NCBI GenBank assembly: GCA_035252155.1
Contig: DATFDL010000136.1
Location: forward strand, 1 to 9,759
DNA from: JAICLL01 sp035252155
GTDB taxonomy: Bacteria; Planctomycetota; Planctomycetia; Pirellulales; JAICIG01
Direction: 5' to 3'
Length of the DNA stretch: 9,759 nucleotides
Below, piece after piece: positions 1 through 5,819 of this stretch (within the stretch, counting starts at the first letter, position 1; each line of letters begins with the position of its first letter). The notes under the pieces are model-generated. The model saw only the letters and a list, made by a program, of their open reading frames with translations. It ran no database searches and was not told the DNA's origin. The position numbers and the translations under genes were made by a program.

Positions 1-963
1 CGCTTCGAACACATGATGGTTGACTGCGTGATCGTCCCAGTTGCCTACCCGGCCGCACAACGGCCCGCCAAGTTGCGTGGTCACCAAGTCCACGCCGGCC
101 TCGACCAACCGCCGCGCCATCAAACATTGTTGTCCCCACGAGTTCAAGCCATACCGCTCGCGCGTGGCCCGGTCTTCGCGCGTCAGGTCGAAGGCGGCCC
201 GCGCCTCGCTGCCGGTGAGCATGTTCCACGCCTGCGACTCGAAGGCGTCGAGAGCATGCATCTCGCCGCGCTGGTCGAGCTCGCGGCGCAGCCGATCAAA
301 ACGCTTGCGGAGCGAGATTCGCTCGTCGAGCCGTCCCGCTTGCGCGGCGTCGGCGAGGCCGATGTTCGGCACGCGAAACTGCGGCGCATTCAGATCGCCG
401 CTGACGATAAACGGCTCGTAGGCCGGCCCCAGATAAGCGGCGCCCAGGTAATTGGCCGGCGGCACGCCCACGTAGTTGGGCAGCGCGCGCGAAGGATCGC
501 GCCGCAAGTAGTTGGCGATGGCAAACAAGTCGGGATCATCGGGTTTCTGCTTCAGCTCGCGCACCGGATGCCCGGTGAGAAGCTGCTGCGTGCCCTGCTG
601 ATGGCAAAAGCCGGTATGGACCATCGATCGCAACAGCGTGAAGCGATCGGCCACTTCGGCGTGGTGCGGCAGCAGCTCGCAGAGGCTCATGCCCGGCACA
701 CGGGTGTCGATGGGTGCGAACGGGCCGCGATAATCGCTGGTGGCGGCGGGTTTCGGGTCGTAGGTTTCCAGATGGCTGGCGCCACCGGGCAGCCACACTA
801 AAATCACGGCGGTTCGCTTGGCCGCAGCGGTTGCGGCTTCGGCCCGCAACCGCATCAAGCCGGGCAGCGAAAGACCGCCGATGCCGGCCAGCCCCGCCCG
901 GAGCAACTCGCGGCGATGAAATCTGGCAGGCGCTTGGGATGCGATGCGAAACGGATCACCCAT
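1..963 (-). CDS. DUF1501 family exported protein (C-terminus beyond window)
   Basis: The reverse-strand frame is open from an ATG at 963 to the left edge (321 codons, no stop), so the 3' end is missing; complete family members usually exceed 400 residues. Residues 14-36 look like a twin-arginine leader: an R-R-E-L-L-R motif at 17-22 followed by a glycine/leucine-rich stretch. Next comes the typical DUF1501 block VWLPGGASHLETYDPKP, then HTGFCHQQGTQQLLTGHP and, near the end, VDLVTTQLGG and WDDH. The family has an alkaline-phosphatase/sulfatase-like fold and no settled substrate. It is very common in planctomycetes, usually beside a DUF1549/DUF1553 cytochrome-type gene, and that partner would lie outside this window. 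No clear Shine-Dalgarno precedes the ATG, but the leader fits this start. Family assignment is firm; function is not known. Long open frames on the opposite strand here are codon-bias shadows. Confidence 0.92.
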   Translation of the reverse strand, partial: MGDPFRIASQAPARFHRRELLRAGLAGIGGLSLPGLMRLRAEAATAAAKRTAVILVWLPGGASHLETYDPKPAATSDYRGPFAPIDTRVPGMSLCELLPHHAEVADRFTLLRSMVHTGFCHQQGTQQLLTGHPVRELKQKPDDPDLFAIANYLRRDPSRALPNYVGVPPANYLGAAYLGPAYEPFIVSGDLNAPQFRVPNIGLADAAQAGRLDERISLRKRFDRLRRELDQRGEMHALDAFESQAWNMLTGSEARAAFDLTREDRATRERYGLNSWGQQCLMARRLVEAGVDLVTTQLGGPLCGRVGNWDDHAVNHHVFEA

Positions 964-1044
964 GGGTGGGCCCTGCTTGTCGCGCGGTTCGTAACGGATG
1001 GCGTGCCCTGATGATACACGATGCGCAGGGCCGCCGAAACGTAG

Positions 1045-1064
1045 GTCAGGCTTTTCAGCCTGAC
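1045..1064. repeat. Perfect 8-bp hairpin in intergenic gap
   Basis: GTCAGGCT and AGCCTGAC pair perfectly around a four-base loop. It lies in the gene-free stretch 964-1284, upstream of the DUF1501 start. No T run follows on either strand, so it does not look like an intrinsic terminator. It resembles short palindromes dispersed between planctomycete genes, but copy number cannot be judged here. Confidence 0.6.
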
Positions 1065-1070
1065 GTGAGG

Positions 1071-1245
1071 GCCTGGGGCAGAGGCTTGCCGATGCCCCGG
1101 TGTTCAACTGCGGCGCGCATCGCCAGAATTCGTCGCATTGCGGCAGAAGCCGGCCACAAGGGCCGGGACTACCGCGCGTGTTGAAGCGGATGTGACCGAG
1201 CAGCGTTGAACGTCGCCGGGGCATCGCCAAGTCTCTGCCCCAGCC
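1071..1245. repeat. Imperfect 30-bp inverted repeat flanking a short hairpin
   Basis: The arm at 1071-1100 matches the reverse complement of 1216-1245 at 27 of 30 positions. After a short gap the pairing resumes with TTCAAC at 1103-1108 against GTTGAA at 1205-1210. Between the arms lies a perfect 6-bp hairpin, CCGGCC at 1150-1155 with GGCCGG at 1161-1166. The structure fills most of the gap between the TPR gene and the DUF1501 gene and carries no credible coding sequence. It could be a small non-autonomous mobile element or two oppositely oriented copies of one dispersed repeat. No target-site duplication was found by eye. Confidence 0.6.
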
Positions 1246-1284
1246 ACCGATTCAACCCTCCACATTTCGCACTCGGACCGACGA

Positions 1285-1800
1285 TTAGACAATAATCTCA
1301 ATCAACGCCCGGAACTCAGGATCTGAGCGGATGGGATCGAAATCAGGTTCATCGCCGATCAGGTCGCGATAGTGCGAGTCGATCGAAATGGCCCGCGACA
1401 GATATTTGAGCGCGCGTTGTTTTTTACCGGCCAGACTCCAATAGCAGGCCAGATTGTATTGAATCAACGCTTCGCCCGGACTGACTTCCTCGGCCCGCTC
1501 GAGCGCCTCGATGGCCAGATCGAGACGGCCGGTTCGCTTGCGACACCAGCCCAGCGCCAGCCAGACGTCAAGCTTGCTGGGAATCAGGTCCGAGGCTTGT
1601 TCCAGGGCGACAACCGCCTCCTGGTATTGCTCCATCGCCCGCCAGGCCTCGCCCGAAAGGTAGAGCTGCTGGCCGCGGAATGTGCCGGGGTCTTTGATGC
1701 CGGCGAGCAACTCCAGGGCCGTCTGAGGCATGCCAAGCTCCAGATAGCCTTCGGCTTCTCGCAGGACGCGCTGAACGCGGACCCGGTTGCTGCTCGACAC
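1285..1800 (-). CDS. Tetratricopeptide-repeat protein, 171 aa
   Basis: The protein is almost all helical repeat. TPR-like units are visible at about residues 43-76, 78-110 and 111-144, with a weaker one at 9-42; the third and fourth carry the clearest W/Y-LA-G-A-L-A-P pattern (LDVWLALGWCRKRTGRLD, then IQYNLACYWSLAGKKQRAL). The tail DEPDFDPIRSDPEFRALI is a common ending of bacterial TPR proteins. There is no signal peptide or membrane segment, so it is probably a cytoplasmic protein-protein adaptor; no partner can be named. I chose the GTG at 1800 because GGAGGG lies seven bases upstream; an in-frame GTG at 1833 would add 11 residues but lacks such a site. It follows the HDOD gene on the same strand, but about 350 bp of repeats separate them, so a shared transcript is doubtful. 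Confidence 0.85.
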   Translation of the reverse strand: MSSSNRVRVQRVLREAEGYLELGMPQTALELLAGIKDPGTFRGQQLYLSGEAWRAMEQYQEAVVALEQASDLIPSKLDVWLALGWCRKRTGRLDLAIEALERAEEVSPGEALIQYNLACYWSLAGKKQRALKYLSRAISIDSHYRDLIGDEPDFDPIRSDPEFRALIEIIV

Positions 1801-1807
1801 GTTATTG

Positions 1808-1813
1808 CCCTCC
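1808..1813 (-). promoter_or_regulatory. Shine-Dalgarno deciding the TPR gene start
   Basis: GGAGGG on the minus strand sits seven bases before the GTG at 1800. It favours this start over the GTG at 1833. Confidence 0.75.
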
Positions 1814-1974
1814 CTGAACCAATCACGGCGCACGGCCGCACACTTCTTTAATCCTATTCTATGTGCCGGCGTTGTCTACTCAAATCCGCGCGTGACGGCT
1901 CGGCGTTGCGAAACACATGGCGCAAAACAAGATGCGGCAAAAACCGGCATGGCAACCAAAAGAATTTAACAGTC

Positions 1975-2065
1975 TCTGTAGGGAACGCCCTCTGTGGCGT
2001 TCCGTCACTGCGGGTTGGCGCCGCGCCGTCCGTCGCGGAACGCCACGGAGGGCGTTCCCTACAGA
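1975..2065. repeat. 30-bp near-perfect inverted repeat (GTAGGGAACGCC family)
   Basis: The arm at 1975-2004 and the reverse complement of 2036-2065 differ at one of 30 positions, and that change still permits a G-U pair in RNA. The 31-bp spacer is GC-rich. It sits in the 1801-2151 gap between the HDOD stop and the TPR start, in which no gene was recognised. In RNA it would form a very stable stem that could block read-through or protect the 3' end of the HDOD transcript, but no T run follows it. The sharp ends and high arm identity suggest a dispersed element, not a gene-specific attenuator. Confidence 0.8.
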
Positions 2066-2090
2066 CGTCGGCGGGATGCCGGCGGACGAT

Positions 2091-2117
2091 GGTGGGACTC
2101 GCTTCGCTCGGTCCACC
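2091..2117. repeat. Hairpin GGTGGGAC ... GTCCACC
   Basis: GGTGGGAC at 2091-2098 pairs, with one bulged base, with GTCCACC at 2111-2117; the intervening bases CTCGCTTCGCTCG are themselves repetitive. It lies 35 bp past the HDOD stop on the minus strand. It may act as a transcript-end structure, but the lack of a T run argues against a classic terminator. It differs in sequence from the 30-bp inverted repeat nearby. Confidence 0.5.
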
Positions 2118-2151
2118 CTGCGAGCTCGTCGCACCATACATACCGCGACGG

Positions 2152-3069
2152 TTAGACCACGAGCTGGGTCGCTTCGCCGTAGCGGGCCAACAGCGACTTG
2201 GCGGGAGTGGCGATCTTCAACACCGGGGCGAAGTCGATGAATTCCAAGTCGATCTTTTCGAGGAATTCAGTCACCGTGGGGCCGCCTTCCGGGCAAAGCT
2301 GCCGGTAATACGTCTCGAACATCTCGCACTGATGCCACACGTCGTCAGCCACCGCCGGCAGCAACGACGAGAGCGCCACCGCCAGTTGCCCTGGCGAACC
2401 GCCCGATTGCACCAGCGATTCGATCTCGGTGTGCCGCTCGATCAGGGCGGCGAATTCGTCGGGCAGGTTCCACTGGCGGGTCATCTTGGCGGCCGCTTCG
2501 CCATGCGTCCAGCCGAAGCGTTCGCGTTCGAGTTGCGAGAGCCGCACTTTGCCGCGCTCTCGCTTCGTGAGCAGATCGAGGTACTGCCCGGCGATCTCCT
2601 TAGCCAACAGCGGCACAGCCATGTCTTGCAGCAGTGCCGCGGCAAACGGCTCTTCGGCCTCGCGCATGCCCAGCACCTTGCCGAAGGCCCGCGAAAACAA
2701 GGCCCGCCGCAGCGAATCTTGCCACAGGCTGCGCAGGTCGAATGGCCCGCATTTGGGGTTGGGCATCAGGCTGAAGACCGCGCTCCACAGGGCGAAGTTC
2801 TTGATGGTGCGGATGCCCACCATCGTGATCGCCAGCTTGACGCTCGAAATCTCGCGCGAAAAACCGAAATAGGCCGAGTTGACGAACTTGAGCACTTGTC
2901 CGGCCAGGCCAGGGTCGGCCTCGATGGGAATGGCAAATTCCACCGGGCCGTTCTTGGCGTTCTGCGACAGCTCGAGCAGGCGGATCGCGCTCTGCGGCAG
3001 GGCGGGCAATTGGGCGCCCGACAGCACACGCGCCAGGTCGATCGTTGGATTTGCGGTCGGTTCTGCCAT
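2152..3069 (-). CDS. HDOD domain signalling protein, 305 aa
   Basis: This is a single-domain HDOD protein. The opening LPALPQSAIRLLELSQ (residues 21-36), then ADPGLAGQVLKFVNSAYFGF and SSVKLAITMVGIRTIKNFAL (to about 94), are hallmark HDOD blocks. ERFGWTHGEAAAKMTRQWNLP (about 183-203) and IERH (210-213) match the later conserved helices. Where true HD phosphohydrolases carry HD in this fold, the protein reads LLQDMAVPLL (146-155), so it is expected to be non-catalytic, as is usual for HDOD. Family members act as adaptors in bacterial signalling, often with two-component or cyclic-di-GMP systems; no receiver or output domain is attached. I chose the ATG at 3069 over an upstream TTG at 3117 because MAEPTANPTIDLARVLSG leads directly into the domain. 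No strong Shine-Dalgarno is visible at either. Probably cytoplasmic. Confidence 0.9.
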   Translation of the reverse strand: MAEPTANPTIDLARVLSGAQLPALPQSAIRLLELSQNAKNGPVEFAIPIEADPGLAGQVLKFVNSAYFGFSREISSVKLAITMVGIRTIKNFALWSAVFSLMPNPKCGPFDLRSLWQDSLRRALFSRAFGKVLGMREAEEPFAAALLQDMAVPLLAKEIAGQYLDLLTKRERGKVRLSQLERERFGWTHGEAAAKMTRQWNLPDEFAALIERHTEIESLVQSGGSPGQLAVALSSLLPAVADDVWHQCEMFETYYRQLCPEGGPTVTEFLEKIDLEFIDFAPVLKIATPAKSLLARYGEATQLVV

Positions 3070-3277
3070 GAGCGTAAGCCAGGTGCCGGTAACTAGCGTG
3101 AGCGCCAAGTTGCGCAAGCAATCTGTGCAAGGCTAGGCCGCCGTTTTCTTCGTGGCAAATTCGCGTCGTCGCCCGACCGGAAGGCTCGATCGGTTTGCAG
3201 CGACGCTAGCGATTGTAACGATTGACGCCGGGCCGCGCGTTTTGACCGGGCCGAGCAACGACCTACCGTTGGGTTAG
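3070..3277. other. Intergenic region between divergent genes
   Basis: This 208-bp gap should hold the promoter of the HDOD gene (minus) and of any gene starting at 3278 (plus). It contains a TTGTAACGATTGACG stretch at about 3214-3228, but no convincing paired -35/-10 could be assigned on either strand. Confidence 0.3.
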
Positions 3278-3586
3278 ATGCTGCCTACAACGCCTTATTT
3301 CACGACTGCGCTGCCTTACGGGCTGCTGAGCCAGCTCTTCAGCAGCCCGATCAAGTCGGCCATCGACAGCGCCACGCAAATCAGCTCGGTGCTTCAGGGG
3401 CTGGCCACGACCACGATCGATGGCATTCCGGTCGGCAACTCGCCGGAACAATTCATTCCCGAGTTGCAAAACATCGCGGCCGCCGCGCCGATCTTCACGA
3501 TTTTTGAATTGAGCGGGCAGGGCAGCGCGCCGGGCAGTTATCCGGTGCTGTCGCTCAACGCGCCGCTGTTCGATATCGTGGCGTGA
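3278..3586 (+). CDS. Hypothetical protein, 102 aa
   Basis: I do not recognise this protein. It is open from an ATG that follows an in-frame TAG immediately, and ends at a TGA just before the double-hairpin element. Codon third positions are strongly G/C, like the neighbouring genes, and the composition is plausible (hydrophobic and serine/threonine-rich segments, few basic residues). That supports real or recently real coding sequence. There is no signal peptide, obvious membrane helix or Shine-Dalgarno. It runs convergently to the thioredoxin-protease gene. The stop codon directly before the ATG and the missing ribosome-binding site would also fit the C-terminal remnant of a longer decayed gene. 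Opposite-strand frames here look less protein-like. Confidence 0.45.
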   Translation: MLPTTPYFTTALPYGLLSQLFSSPIKSAIDSATQISSVLQGLATTTIDGIPVGNSPEQFIPELQNIAAAAPIFTIFELSGQGSAPGSYPVLSLNAPLFDIVA

Positions 3587-3614
3587 CGATGGCTAGGTCT
3601 CGCGCAATACAAAT

Positions 3615-3804
3615 GGGTGCCACGGCATCCGCCACGGCGCGGTGTGGCATTGACTCGACGTGCGACGTCGCTCGCCGTGGCGGACGCCGTGCCGAGCTAG
3701 CTTGTGAGTCGGGCCGAAGAGCAAATCCGCACGGCGTCCGTCGCAGCGGCCTCGCGTGCGCATCTTGCGACGTCAATCTCGCTGCGACGGATGCCGTGGC
3801 ACCC
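3615..3804. repeat. 190-bp double-hairpin element with 17-bp terminal inverted repeats
   Basis: The ends are perfect 17-bp inverted repeats: GGGTGCCACGGCATCCG at 3615-3631 and its complement at 3788-3804. Each end also folds locally. About 3621-3639 pairs with 3673-3691 with one mismatch, and 3729-3748 pairs with 3780-3799 at 18 of 20 positions. The core CACGGC(A/G)TCCG therefore occurs four times in alternating orientation, as in BIME/REP-type clusters. It spans the end of the thioredoxin-protease gene, whose stop lies inside. No transposase is present, so any mobility would need to be supplied from elsewhere. Confidence 0.8.
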
Positions 3805-5356
3805 AGGCATTTCTATCTGGGCTGCGAAGCGCTGGAATCCGTTGAGACGTCAGATGCCGGGCTTGCTGCACCCGCACTTGCGACGAGAGCTGCTCAAGAA
3901 ATTCGGGCGAGGCTCGATCGAGCACGATAATCTCGCTCTTGGCCCGCGGGTCAGACAGAGATCGGACAATACAGATTACTTCGGCACCCGCACCGCGGCG
4001 GCGAATCTCGGCCAACGTTGCCGTTTCTTGCGCGCTCATCGCCGTGGGGCGCGGAACGGCCGACGCCAGACCGGCGGCGCGGTCGTCGCCCGCCTCGCTG
4101 GTGGCCAACAGGCCGGAGTGCGAGGGATCTTTGCCCGGCTGCGGCATTCGCTCTGGCATCGGCGGCGGCTCAATCACCGCGGCCAGCACGTTGCCCGACG
4201 CGGGGTCGACCGGCTCGAGACACATTTCGAGTAAGTCCATTCGTTCAAGTTCGCTATGCACGGCGGCCACGGCCCGGTACACGCCCTCGCGGTCTTCCGG
4301 ATCGGCGAAATTGCAAACGCCTACCAACATGCCGTCGGTGGTGAACAGGCCGCCGCCGCTGCGGCCCTGTTCGGGCTGGCCCGCCGCCACCAGGTTCGGC
4401 GGACCGAGAAATTTGTTGATCGCCGTCACATGCGTCACCCGCGCCGTCGGGTCTTTGCCGTGGTCGCAACCGATATTGATGACCGCGTCGTTCTCGCGCA
4501 CCGCATGTCCGGCCGCCGCCACACGCGCCGCCGCCACCGGTACTCCCGGCCGAAAACTGACCAATCCCAGGTCGCTTTGCAGATCGTAGCTGACCAGGCG
4601 GCCCGGCAGGTTTTGCGGAGCGCCGGGGCCGAACAGGTCGATGCTGATCGGCCCTTTGCCTTGCGAATCGCGAAAGACGTGGCCGCAGGTAAGCACCAGC
4701 GCTTCGCCGTCGCGGGCGTCGATGATCGTGCCCGAGCCAACCGAGTTGCCGCCGCCGTCGTTGATTCTCAGCCGCACGCTGGCCGCCAGCAACCGCCGCA
4801 CGACGGCATCGGCCGCCGATCGGCCCGGCGCGTAACCGGCCCCTTTGGCCATGGGCGGCTGGGCCGGTTGCTGAGTTTCGGGCCAAGCGTCGGTCGGAGT
4901 CGATCCACCCGTCGGTGCGTGGAGAACGGCGGCTTGCGGTTTGTCGGCGGCCGCGCTGCCTAAAGGCGCGCTGGCAATCGGCGGAAAGACCGTGTCGGCA
5001 TGATCGTCGGGCGATTGGCCCCGCGCGCGGCTTCGGTTGTTCGCGGCCGCGATGCCGGCGGAGCGGAACATTTGTTCCAGCTCTTGCTCGCTTCGGCCGC
5101 CCACCAGTCGTTTGACTTCGCGGCCGTCGACCACCAAGACAAAGCACGGGATCTGATCGACCCGCAGTTTTTTGGCGAGCTCCCGATGTTCGTCCACATT
5201 CACTTTGCGCACCGGATAACCGCGGGCCGAGAGCCGCCCGACGGTGCTCTCCATATCGCGACAAGGGCCGCACCAATCGGCCGAGAAATCGAGCAACACC
5301 GTATCGCCGGCGCCGGCCAGAGCCAGGGCCAACATGGCCGCCTGGAACGAGACCAT
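3773..5356 (-). CDS. Thioredoxin domain fused to trypsin-like serine protease, 527 aa
   Basis: Residues 18-100 form a thioredoxin domain: VLLDFSADWCGPC with the redox pair C29/C32, and the cis-proline loop QIPCF at 68-72. A proline/alanine-rich linker (about 105-180) follows. Residues 190-375 are a chymotrypsin-fold protease with a complete apparent triad: H226 in LTCGHVF, D262 in SDLGLV and S333 in GRSGGGLF. Residues 446-492 form a small extra block (AEVICIVRSL, EIIVLDRASPEFL). The first 17 residues are hydrophobic (AAMLALALAGAG) but lack basic residues, so they may be a short export signal or the first helix of the thioredoxin fold. Start: AAGGAGGG lies just upstream of two tandem ATGs (5359 and 5356), and spacing favours the second. 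A longer in-frame start at 5449 would translate intergenic hairpins and is rejected. The last ten or so residues are encoded by the double-hairpin element. Likely an envelope quality-control or redox-linked protease; the substrate is unknown. Confidence 0.88.
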   Translation of the reverse strand: MVSFQAAMLALALAGAGDTVLLDFSADWCGPCRDMESTVGRLSARGYPVRKVNVDEHRELAKKLRVDQIPCFVLVVDGREVKRLVGGRSEQELEQMFRSAGIAAANNRSRARGQSPDDHADTVFPPIASAPLGSAAADKPQAAVLHAPTGGSTPTDAWPETQQPAQPPMAKGAGYAPGRSAADAVVRRLLAASVRLRINDGGGNSVGSGTIIDARDGEALVLTCGHVFRDSQGKGPISIDLFGPGAPQNLPGRLVSYDLQSDLGLVSFRPGVPVAAARVAAAGHAVRENDAVINIGCDHGKDPTARVTHVTAINKFLGPPNLVAAGQPEQGRSGGGLFTTDGMLVGVCNFADPEDREGVYRAVAAVHSELERMDLLEMCLEPVDPASGNVLAAVIEPPPMPERMPQPGKDPSHSGLLATSEAGDDRAAGLASAVPRPTAMSAQETATLAEIRRRGAGAEVICIVRSLSDPRAKSEIIVLDRASPEFLEQLSSQVRVQQARHLTSQRIPALRSPDRNAWVPRHPSQRD

Positions 5357-5360
5357 CATT

Positions 5361-5368
5361 CCCTCCTT
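5361..5368 (-). promoter_or_regulatory. Shine-Dalgarno of the thioredoxin-protease gene
   Basis: AAGGAGGG on the minus strand is a near-ideal ribosome-binding site. GGAGG is five bases from the ATG at 5356 and only two from the ATG at 5359, so the downstream ATG is preferred. Confidence 0.8.
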
Positions 5369-5378
5369 GGATGCTCGC

Positions 5379-5419
5379 GGTGAGGCAGGCCTCACCAACG
5401 GCCGACTTCCTGTCGGCCG
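5379..5419. repeat. Two adjacent perfect 8-bp hairpins in the leader
   Basis: GGTGAGGC and GCCTCACC (5379-5396) pair around two bases; CGGCCGAC and GTCGGCCG (5399-5419) pair around TTCCT. Both fall between the upstream region and the Shine-Dalgarno of the minus-strand thioredoxin-protease gene, so they would be in its 5' untranslated RNA if transcription starts upstream. They may be a dispersed paired-hairpin repeat or a leader structure. The A run at 5423-5430 lies on the wrong side to make a minus-strand terminator. Confidence 0.7.
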
Positions 5420-5440
5420 CACAAAAAAAACGGGACGAAC

Positions 5441-5474
5441 CTGGATCAAACGCTCGACTGGATCAAACGGTCGA
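5441..5474. repeat. Two tandem copies of a 17-bp sequence
   Basis: CTGGATCAAACGCTCGA (5441-5457) is followed directly by CTGGATCAAACGGTCGA (5458-5474), one base different. It lies about 85-120 bp upstream of the thioredoxin-protease start and just downstream of a weak promoter candidate on that strand, a position suited to an operator. Chance slippage duplication is equally possible. Confidence 0.65.
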
Positions 5475-5484
5475 TGGGGGCGAC

Positions 5485-5513
5485 ATCATGCCCGGCTTTG
5501 GCAATTCTTACAA
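5485..5513 (-). promoter_or_regulatory. Weak sigma70-like promoter candidate for thioredoxin-protease
   Basis: On the minus strand TTGTAA (5508-5513) and CATGAT (5485-5490) are separated by 17 bp, each matching four of six consensus bases. Such matches arise often by chance, and planctomycete promoters are not well defined, so this is only a pointer. Confidence 0.2.
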
Positions 5514-5697
5514 TCCCAAAGTCGGCCTTCTTCGCCAAATCTGCCGAAAGCCTGCATCTTTTGAGAGAGCCGGCGGCTTAGGCGGTTTGGCGGACGATCG
5601 AGTCGAGTCGTCGGATCGCTGCACCGTTGTTTTGCAGACGGCGTGCCGCCGCCATCTCATTTTCATTGCCGGCCGAAGAACGAAGTTCAAAAAGTTG

Positions 5698-5725
5698 TTG
5701 CAATCGAGTTTTTAGCGGGTAGACT
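5698..5725 (+). promoter_or_regulatory. Weak promoter candidate for the giant surface protein
   Basis: TTGCAA (5698-5703) and TAGACT (5720-5725) are 16 bp apart, about 95 bp before the ATG at 5820. The stretch is AT-richer than its surroundings. The rest of 5475-5819 holds no gene that I can support; short open frames there look incidental. Confidence 0.22.
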
Positions 5726-5808
5726 CATCGTTCGGAATGGCAGGCGGACGCTCCCTGGGCGCTCCTCTGAAGAAGATTGGCAGGTATCGGCCCCAACCCA
5801 CTGCACCC

Positions 5809-5814
5809 GGGAGG
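5809..5814 (+). promoter_or_regulatory. Shine-Dalgarno of the giant surface protein
   Basis: GGGAGG lies five bases before the ATG at 5820. It decides this start over the in-frame upstream position at 5643, which would add 59 residues of non-protein-like sequence ahead of the basic leader. Confidence 0.8.
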
Positions 5815-5819
5815 ACACC

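Noticed and set aside
13..801. Long plus-strand open frame opposite the DUF1501 gene
   Set aside because: It is antisense to clear DUF1501 coding sequence, with arginine- and histidine-rich composition typical of a high-GC shadow frame.
1861..3096. 411-codon plus-strand open frame
   Set aside because: It runs through the inverted repeat and then antisense to the HDOD gene; the HDOD blocks on the minus strand leave no doubt which strand codes.
4254..5276. 340-codon minus-strand frame overlapping the thioredoxin-protease gene
   Set aside because: It is out of frame with the clear catalytic motifs and is extremely rich in arginine and glycine.
5399..5430. Intrinsic terminator (hairpin plus A run)
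   Set aside because: On the plus strand the hairpin is followed by A, not T; on the minus strand the T run comes before the hairpin, so neither orientation fits.
5357..5449. 30-residue N-terminal extension of the thioredoxin-protease
   Set aside because: It translates the two leader hairpins and bypasses a near-ideal Shine-Dalgarno placed for the ATG at 5356.
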